The position numbers and the translations under genes are program-made. The notes beneath the pieces are model-generated. The model worked only from the letters and a program-made list of their open reading frames with translations, ran no database searches and had not been told where the DNA came from. Below, piece after piece: positions 7,542 to 11,040 of a stretch of DNA of 11,040 bases; the first letter of the stretch is position 1; each line of letters starts with the position of its first letter. Location of the stretch: positions 1 to 11,040 of the forward strand of contig BDTL01000059.1 in assembly GCA_002898115.1 (NCBI GenBank), read 5' to 3'. This stretch comes from a bacterium BMS3Bbin02. GTDB lineage: Bacteria; Actinomycetota; Acidimicrobiia; Spongiisociales; UBA5794.

Positions 7542-8400
7542 CGACATCGGTTTCAAAGCTGGACTGGCGTTACGCGAAGCTTCGAGAGGACTGACCGGCA
7601 CAGAAATCAACGAAGTGAAATCCTCCCGGGTCCCCGTCGGAATCATTGCCGGCATAGGCGTGTTTGTAGCGACGCTGGTGATCTTCGGCGGCCCGAACCT
7701 GTGGCGAGACGGATCAAACGGGACGACAGATTCATCGTCACCAGCCGCAGCACTCACGCCGACCCGAACGGACCAGGACTTCCGGCTACTCGACGGAGGT
7801 TCCGTTCGGATAACGGCAGACATCGCTCTACGCCTTCAGAGTTACACAGCCTTCAGCGAGTTTGCCGAACTCGGCGGAGAGCGGCTGGTCACCGTTGCCG
7901 CGGTGAGCGACCCAGCGGAACTGGCCCGCATCGAATCGGCGGAAGAGGAGGAACAGTTAAGCGAGTCCGCAACAGTTTGGAGAGCAAACCGACTTGGTAG
8001 CCCGCTGTTCCTCTCGGTCGACCTTGGCTCCTGGACTGTGTGGCTCAACGTCAGCACTGCCACCGAACCCCTCGAACGGGGCAACCTCCTGAGCATTGTT
8101 GATCAGTTGACGGGCACAGCGAACGATCTCGGCGTAGTGGTGCCCGGACTGCGATTCGACTATCAGGAACTCAATATGGTCGGACCTGATGGTGGAGTTG
8201 TCACGCTGCGCATCGGTGCTTGTTTCCGTGAACCGGTCCCCGGTGGCGACATGATCGAACATATCCGGCGTGGACCAATGATCAGAGGAGACCAATACGC
8301 CTCGTGGTGCACTGCCGACGGGGGCGCGGAGGTAACAGTCGACGGGTCGGGAGAATTCGTTGAGATCATCGTCGAGACGCTCACCTTGACGTTCGAATGA
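7531..8400 (+). CDS. Single-pass membrane protein coupled to the sigma factor; possible anti-sigma factor
   Basis: The product is 289 residues. A short N-terminal segment (1-33) precedes one transmembrane helix (about 34-53, VPVGIIAGIGVFVATLVIF), followed by a Ser/Thr/Pro-rich linker (60-80) and an extracytoplasmic domain of about 200 residues rich in beta-type patterns. Two cysteines (in ACFREP and SWCTADG) could form a disulfide. The ATG at 7531 overlaps the sigma stop by 11 bases, and the following mini-ORF overlaps its stop as ATGA. Topology and coupling resemble an anti-sigma factor with an outside sensor, but I see no zinc-binding HxxxCxxC anti-sigma motif, and the cytoplasmic part is only about 33 residues. 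The sigma-binding role is inference from position; the family is otherwise unknown to me. Confidence 0.8.
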   Translation: MKLDDIGFKAGLALREASRGLTGTEINEVKSSRVPVGIIAGIGVFVATLVIFGGPNLWRDGSNGTTDSSSPAAALTPTRTDQDFRLLDGGSVRITADIALRLQSYTAFSEFAELGGERLVTVAAVSDPAELARIESAEEEEQLSESATVWRANRLGSPLFLSVDLGSWTVWLNVSTATEPLERGNLLSIVDQLTGTANDLGVVVPGLRFDYQELNMVGPDGGVVTLRIGACFREPVPGGDMIEHIRRGPMIRGDQYASWCTADGGAEVTVDGSGEFVEIIVETLTLTFE

Positions 8401-8510
8401 GAATACGACGAAGTCGAAATCGTAGAAGAGCCAAGCACACTGACAGCGACACCGCTATCGATACTTCGTCGTGGACGGTTGACCCAAACTCAGGACAAGC
8501 AGCGCCGTAG
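8397..8510 (+). CDS. 37-codon mini-ORF with the C-terminal tail of the SLH protein; gene or gene remnant
   Basis: ATG 8397 overlaps the preceding stop as ATGA, and the frame runs to TAG 8508-8510. The first 14 residues (MRIRRSRNRRRAKH) hold seven Arg and one Lys. The last residues, DTSSWTVDPNSGQAAP, align without gaps to the SLH protein end, DVSSWMVNPNSGQAAP. Over the last 15 codons there are five base differences: three silent and two that change the residue (M/T and N/D). The residues just upstream (AID against AVD) also align. The tail therefore descends from coding sequence. Either this is a real small basic protein coupled to the sigma cluster, or it is the surviving 3' stub of a second SLH-family gene. 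No strong ribosome binding site is present; translation would rely on coupling. Confidence 0.45.
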   Translation: MRIRRSRNRRRAKHTDSDTAIDTSSWTVDPNSGQAAP

Positions 8511-8511
8511 G
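8466..8511 (+). repeat. Copy 2 of the 46-bp direct repeat
   Basis: It matches 6676-6721 at 41 of 46 positions, including 16 consecutive identical bases (ACCCAAACTCAGGACA) and the TAG stop. It lies 1790 bp downstream of copy 1, with the sigma gene and its membrane partner between them. Confidence 0.9.
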
Positions 8512-8617
8512 TCTCGTCTGCGGACAGTCTGCCCGGCCGTTGTCGGTCAACTCACGCGGCGGCTGCCCCATCAGATTCTCTCGCACCGGGTTCCGCGATA
8601 TACTCTGCACCGCTCAG

Positions 8618-8645
8618 TTGGCAACCGCTGCCGATAAGGTACACT
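8618..8645 (+). promoter_or_regulatory. Promoter of the tRNA cluster
   Basis: TTGGCA (8618-8623, 5 of 6 to consensus) and TACACT (8640-8645) are 16 bases apart. Transcription would start a few bases before tRNA-Glu at 8657. A TATACT at 8599-8604 could be a second -10 but has no clear -35. Confidence 0.6.
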
Positions 8646-8656
8646 CTCGGGTCCCT

Positions 8657-8729
8657 GCCCCCATCGTCCAGCGGCCTAGGACTCCGCCCTTTCAAGGCGG
8701 CAACGGGGATTCGAATTCCCCTGGGGGCA
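8657..8729 (+). tRNA. tRNA-Glu (UUC)
   Basis: A 73-base cloverleaf: acceptor GCCCCCA (8657-8663) pairs with TGGGGGC (8722-8728), with discriminator A at 8729. The anticodon stem CCGCC/GGCGG closes the loop CTTTCAA, with anticodon TTC at 8691-8693. The T-arm is GGGGATTCGAATTCCCC. The 3' CCA is not encoded. Confidence 0.97.
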
Positions 8730-8734
8730 CAAAC

Positions 8735-8812
8735 GGGGGCGTGGTGAAGTCTGGAGTTCACGCCGGCCTGTCAAGCCGGAGGTCGCGGGTTCAAATCCCG
8801 TCGCTCCCGCCA
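8735..8812 (+). tRNA. tRNA-Asp (GUC), with encoded CCA
   Basis: Acceptor GGGGGCG (8735-8741) pairs with CGCTCCC (8802-8808) with one G-U pair; the discriminator is G8809 and the encoded CCA is at 8810-8812. The D-stem is GTGA/TCAC. The anticodon stem CCGGC/GCCGG closes CTGTCAA, with anticodon GTC at 8770-8772. The T-arm is GCGGGTTCAAATCCCGT. It lies only 5 bases after tRNA-Glu, so both come from one transcript. Confidence 0.97.
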
Positions 8813-8815
8813 GAC

Positions 8816-8845
8816 GCGATGCCCGGACCAGCGTCCGGGCATCGC
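8816..8845 (+). terminator. Perfect 13-bp hairpin between tRNA-Asp and tRNA-Phe
   Basis: GCGATGCCCGGAC (8816-8828) pairs perfectly with GTCCGGGCATCGC (8833-8845) around CAGC. It starts three bases after the tRNA-Asp CCA and ends eight bases before tRNA-Phe. No T-tract follows. It may terminate the Glu-Asp transcript, or act as a processing barrier in a Glu-Asp-Phe transcript, because no separate promoter fits in the gap to tRNA-Phe. Confidence 0.6.
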
Positions 8846-8853
8846 TACATAAC

Positions 8854-8926
8854 GGTCAGGTAGCTCAGTTGGCAGAGCACCGCTCTGAAAAAGCGGGGGT
8901 CGGCGGTTCAAGTCCGCCCCTGACCA
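8854..8926 (+). tRNA. tRNA-Phe (GAA)
   Basis: A 73-base cloverleaf: acceptor GGTCAGG (8854-8860) pairs with CCTGACC (8919-8925), with discriminator A8926. The D-arm is GCTCAGTTGGCAGAGC. The anticodon stem CCGCT/AGCGG closes CTGAAAA, with anticodon GAA at 8887-8889. The T-arm is GGCGGTTCAAGTCCGCC. CCA is not encoded. Confidence 0.97.
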
Positions 8927-8928
8927 CG

Positions 8929-8960
8929 GGAACGTCGCAAGCTCCGTTCCTTAAGATTTC
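8929..8960 (+). terminator. Terminator of the tRNA-Phe transcript
   Basis: GGAACG (8929-8934) pairs with CGTTCC (8945-8950) and is followed by the T-rich TTAAGATTTC. Starting two bases after tRNA-Phe, it is the most conventional intrinsic terminator in the window. Confidence 0.65.
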
Positions 8961-8991
8961 TCCATGGCAACCAAACACGACTCTCTCGAGC

Positions 8992-9037
8992 TTCTGGCGT
9001 CCATTTGGGCGATATATCGCCCAAATGGACGCCAGAA
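8992..9037. repeat. Perfect 46-bp palindrome
   Basis: Positions 8992-9014 are the exact reverse complement of 9015-9037, with no central spacer; the centre is GGGCGATATATCGCCC. It lies between tRNA-Phe and the end of the SPW gene, outside any coding region. As RNA from either strand it would fold into a hairpin of about 21 bp. Confidence 0.97.
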
Positions 9038-9047
9038 CGGGAAAACT

Positions 9048-9089
9048 ATGTGGGGTCGGCGACCGGGGGGAAAATCGCCGACCCCACAT
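9048..9089. repeat. Inverted repeat with 15-bp arms
   Basis: Arms at 9048-9062 (ATGTGGGGTCGGCGA) and 9075-9089 (TCGCCGACCCCACAT) pair perfectly around CCGGGGGGAAAA. It begins 10 bases after the 46-bp palindrome. Both could serve as bidirectional terminators for the converging tRNA and SPW transcripts. Confidence 0.95.
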
Positions 9090-9097
9090 TGTTGTCA

Positions 9098-9135
9098 CCC
9101 GGGGCATGTCCCATGAGAGGAGGACTATGTCCGGG
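9098..9135. repeat. Imperfect third hairpin
   Basis: CCCGG (9098-9102) pairs with CCGGG (9131-9135), and GTCC (9108-9111) with GGAC (9122-9125), separated by an internal loop. It is much weaker than the two before it and ends 13 bases before the SPW gene stop. Confidence 0.4.
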
Positions 9136-9148
9136 CTATTGGCGGCTC

Positions 9149-9544
9149 TCAGTGAGAACCGTGTGCGAGATGGTCAGGGCTAGGACCTGAACGCGCACTG
9201 TCCGCCAACGCTTCTTCAACCACTTCCCAGCTCGCAACGGCGATAACGGCGCCGCCCACAAGCCAGGCATTCCATGCCGCGCTCGACACGTCGGAGAATC
9301 CCAATACCCACGGCGATGCGAATAACCACACACCAAAGGCGCCTTGGAGCCATCCGGGGATCTTGTCGGATGTCCTGGCGAGCGCCCACCATGCGGTAGC
9401 GATCACCAAAACACCCAGCGTCCACGCGTTCCATGAAGAATTCGTGTCAGAGGTTGTCGCCAAAGACCACGGTGCGACGAAAAGCCACGCACCGCCGAGA
9501 AGCAGTATCCAGTCCTGCCAATGTTGTGAAGGTTTTGTATTCAT
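9149..9544 (-). CDS. SPW-repeat membrane protein
   Basis: The product is 131 residues from the ATG at 9544, with two copies of the SPW module. The first (about 9-57) has WQDWILLLGGAWLFVAPW and then WNAW. The second (about 63-108) has PGWLQGAFGVWLFASPWVLGF and then WNAW. Each module is two membrane helices, giving four in all, with polar ends. The family is found in many bacteria and archaea and has no established function. AAGGAGG, seven bases before the ATG at 9544, decides the start; an ATG 13 codons further upstream lacks such a site. The promoter and an operator-like palindrome lie just upstream, so expression is probably regulated. It is not in an operon with the HAD gene, which ends 35 bp before this promoter. 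Confidence 0.9.
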   Translation of the reverse strand: MNTKPSQHWQDWILLLGGAWLFVAPWSLATTSDTNSSWNAWTLGVLVIATAWWALARTSDKIPGWLQGAFGVWLFASPWVLGFSDVSSAAWNAWLVGGAVIAVASWEVVEEALADSARSGPSPDHLAHGSH

Positions 9545-9588
9545 TTCCCTACCTCCTTGTCTTCCTGCACTGTTTGTGCTCACCTAGC

Positions 9589-9617
9589 ATATTCCTTCCA
9601 GTCAACTGGAATGTCAA
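9589..9617 (-). promoter_or_regulatory. Promoter of the SPW-repeat gene
   Basis: On the minus strand the perfect -35 TTGACA (9617-9612) and GAATAT (9594-9589) are 17 bases apart. Transcription would start near 9582, about 38 bases before the ATG. The -10 is only a half match (3 of 6). Confidence 0.6.
9596..9611. promoter_or_regulatory. Inverted repeat filling the promoter spacer, probable operator
   Basis: TTCCAGT-CA-ACTGGAA has perfect 7-bp arms. It occupies 16 of the 17 spacer bases between the -35 and -10 of the SPW gene, the classic place for a repressor that blocks polymerase. The cognate regulator is not identifiable here. Confidence 0.55.
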
Positions 9618-9652
9618 GAGATAAGAAGTGCGCTGCTAGACGTCCGGCGGCT

Positions 9653-10483
9653 TCACGAACCGGTTCCTCCGGGGGCAGTGCCTGAGACGGTGTCGAGCCA
9701 CGGGACAAGATCGGCAATGGTGTCAACAATTACGTCGGGGCGGTGCTCGGGAGGCGCGCTCTCAGCGTCCTCCGCGGACGCGGTTCCGGTAAGAACAAGC
9801 ACCGTCTGCATCCCGGCGTTGCGACCCATCGCAATATCGGTTCCGAGTTGATCACCGACAACCATCCCGTGCTCCGGATCAATGCCGAGGATTCGCGACG
9901 CCATCCGCCCCGACCATGGTGACGGTTTCCCCGTCACAATGGGTTCGATTCCCGTGGCATATGCAACCGCCTTCACCATGGGACCTGTCGCGGGAACGAA
10001 CCCTCCTGCAACCGGCAGCCTCGGGTCGTAATTCGTGGCAAAGAACTCGGCGCCGTTCCATATCGCCCGACACACGGTCTTGAGGCGCTCCTGATCAAAA
10101 TTCGGGTCCCGTCCCATCACCACGGCCGTGGCGCGATCAACATCGGCAGCGTCAACAAGGTCGAGTCCCTTTGCGTCGAGCGCCTCGAGCAGACCGACGT
10201 CGCCCACTGCAAGAATCGGACTGGATGGATGGACTTCTGCCATCACCTCCGCCGCGACAAGCGCGGACGTCACGATCTCTTCGGGTTCGGCATCGATCCC
10301 CATGTCACTAAGACGCGCTACCCACGCCCGGATCGGTTTCGAGTTGTCGTTGGTGAAGAACGCGAAGCGGATTTCCCGACGTCGCAGCTCGGCGAGGGTC
10401 TCAAGGGCGCCAGGTAGAACCTGACGCCCCCGGGCAACCGTGCCGTCAATGTCGAAGATGATCCCTTCGATTGGGCGAGTCAA
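9653..10483 (-). CDS. HAD-IIA family hydrolase (NagD / phosphoglycolate phosphatase-like)
   Basis: The product is 276 residues, typical of HAD subfamily IIA phosphatases. Motif I is FDIDGTV (10-16) with nucleophile D11 and acid/base D13. Motif II is FFTNDNS (42-48), motif III is the Lys in TGKPSPW, and motif IV is VVGDQLGTDIAMG. The large insert between motifs II and III is the C2-type cap. Members dephosphorylate small phosphate esters in the cytoplasm; the substrate cannot be told from sequence. The start is TTG at 10483: an in-frame TGA at 10496-10498 excludes anything longer, and motif I begins nine residues in, so no later start works. A weak GAGG lies about ten bases upstream. The UbiD-like gene ends 34 bp before it on the same strand, suggesting one transcript. 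Confidence 0.93.
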   Translation of the reverse strand: MTRPIEGIIFDIDGTVARGRQVLPGALETLAELRRREIRFAFFTNDNSKPIRAWVARLSDMGIDAEPEEIVTSALVAAEVMAEVHPSSPILAVGDVGLLEALDAKGLDLVDAADVDRATAVVMGRDPNFDQERLKTVCRAIWNGAEFFATNYDPRLPVAGGFVPATGPMVKAVAYATGIEPIVTGKPSPWSGRMASRILGIDPEHGMVVGDQLGTDIAMGRNAGMQTVLVLTGTASAEDAESAPPEHRPDVIVDTIADLVPWLDTVSGTAPGGTGS

Positions 10484-10517
10484 CGCTCGATCGCCTCACC
10501 CTCGGCTGGGCGAGCGC

Positions 10518-11040
10518 TCATCCGAAGTACTCATCCCAGTGATCCTTCACGTAGGCAGCCATATCGTCGTCGAGGAAGATCCGCGCCGGCTTCTCGTCGT
10601 CACCCCACTCGTAGGGTGTCGTACAGTCGATGATGGCACGAGACGTCATGAAACGATCCGAGCGCGGCAGCGATGGATCCAGCGGTGTCGACCGTCCACG
10701 ATGGAGGATCTGGGTACCTCTGTCCGGCTGATACTTGAAGCTCAGGGCATACATCACCTGATCCATATTCTCCACATCGATATCGTCATCGACAAGGATC
10801 ACTGTCTTCAATCCGTAGTTCCCGGTCGTCGACGCAAATGCCGCCAGACCAACCTGAGTCGAGTGTCCGTGGTACATCTGATTCACCGCAATGATGACCA
10901 GCATCCGCCCCGCCGAAGCAGGCGGACCGTAGACCGCCGTAATCCCGGGAATCTGCATGCGACGCAAGTCATTCCACAGCGACGCAGTCCGGTTGACGCT
11001 CATAATCATGTGCGTGTCGGTGGTCGGCCGTCCGACCGTT
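10518..11040 (-). CDS. UbiD-family decarboxylase, C-terminal part (5' end off the right edge)
   Basis: 173 residues are visible and the frame is open at the right edge, so an internal Met at 11009 is not the start. The sequence reads TVGRPTTDTHMIMSVNRT, LWNDLRRMQIPGI, VNQMYHGHSTQVG, VDDDIDVENMDQVMYAL and RGRSTPLDPS, a run characteristic of the UbiD superfamily C-terminal region. These enzymes use prenylated FMN for reversible decarboxylation of aromatic or unsaturated acids. The catalytic Glu-Arg-Glu residues and most of the flavin site lie in the missing part, so activity and substrate cannot be judged. RGRSTPLDPS suggests the branch acting on hydroxybenzoate- or phenylphosphate-type substrates rather than ubiquinone UbiD, but this is from memory. 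The HAD phosphatase follows 34 bp downstream. Confidence 0.9.
   Translation of the reverse strand, partial: TVGRPTTDTHMIMSVNRTASLWNDLRRMQIPGITAVYGPPASAGRMLVIIAVNQMYHGHSTQVGLAAFASTTGNYGLKTVILVDDDIDVENMDQVMYALSFKYQPDRGTQILHRGRSTPLDPSLPRSDRFMTSRAIIDCTTPYEWGDDEKPARIFLDDDMAAYVKDHWDEYFG

Noticed and set aside
8896..9061. Ten-base match GGGGTCGGCG inside tRNA-Phe and in the hairpin at 9052-9061, as a possible integration-site repeat
   Set aside because: It is too short, not at the 3' end of the tRNA, and no integrase or foreign cargo lies near.
8992..9089. CRISPR or insertion-element ends
   Set aside because: The repeats are inverted, not regularly spaced direct repeats; the two palindromes differ in sequence, and there is no transposase or target duplication.
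9127..9183. 18-codon plus-strand frame starting at ATG 9127 behind AGGAGG
   Set aside because: The ribosome binding site is only three bases from the ATG, the frame overlaps the end of the SPW gene, and the terminator and hairpins separate it from any promoter.

Overview
The window looks like ordinary chromosome of a high-GC actinomycete, most likely class Acidimicrobiia or a close uncultured relative. The evidence is moderately high GC, a secreted protein with the cysteine-patterned S-layer-homology (SLH) modules typical of that group, SigE-type ECF sigma and SPW-repeat membrane proteins, mixed ATG/TTG starts and a probably leaderless mRNA. The taxonomic call is inference from protein style. 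I see no transposase, phage gene or CRISPR array.

Layout from left to right. (1) 1-1676, minus: a membrane sensor histidine kinase running off the left edge, with an extra C-terminal domain resembling the SpoIIAA/STAS-like (DUF7793-type) family. (2) 1997-3946, minus: acetyl-CoA synthetase, with its own likely promoter in the 78-bp gap behind a DUF3995 membrane protein (4025-4459, minus). (3) A divergent promoter region (4460-4556) with a perfect palindrome, then a TetR regulator (4557-5135, plus) that probably controls itself and the DUF3995 gene. (4) 5182-6720, plus: a secreted protein with three SLH modules and a conserved but unnamed C-terminal domain. (5) 7011-8510, plus: a tightly overlapping cluster of an ECF sigma factor, a single-pass membrane protein (possible anti-sigma partner) and a 37-codon mini-ORF whose tail repeats the C-terminus of the SLH protein. 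(6) 8657-8926, plus: tRNA-Glu(UUC), tRNA-Asp(GUC) and tRNA-Phe(GAA), with a good promoter and hairpin terminators. (7) 8961-9148: a noncoding stretch between converging genes holding a perfect 46-bp palindrome, a 15-bp-stem hairpin and a weaker third hairpin. (8) 9149-9544, minus: an SPW-repeat membrane protein whose promoter spacer is filled by a perfect inverted repeat. (9) 9653-10483 and 10518-11040, minus: a HAD-IIA phosphatase with a TTG start, preceded 34 bp upstream by the C-terminal part of a UbiD-family decarboxylase that runs off the right edge.

Most genes are familiar housekeeping or regulatory families. The least explained items are the duplicated 3' tail linking the SLH gene to the end of the sigma-factor cluster, the long palindromes between tRNA-Phe and the SPW gene, the extra domain on the histidine kinase, and two well-placed operator-like palindromes. 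I did not find a convincing new multi-gene system such as defence, secretion or biosynthesis.
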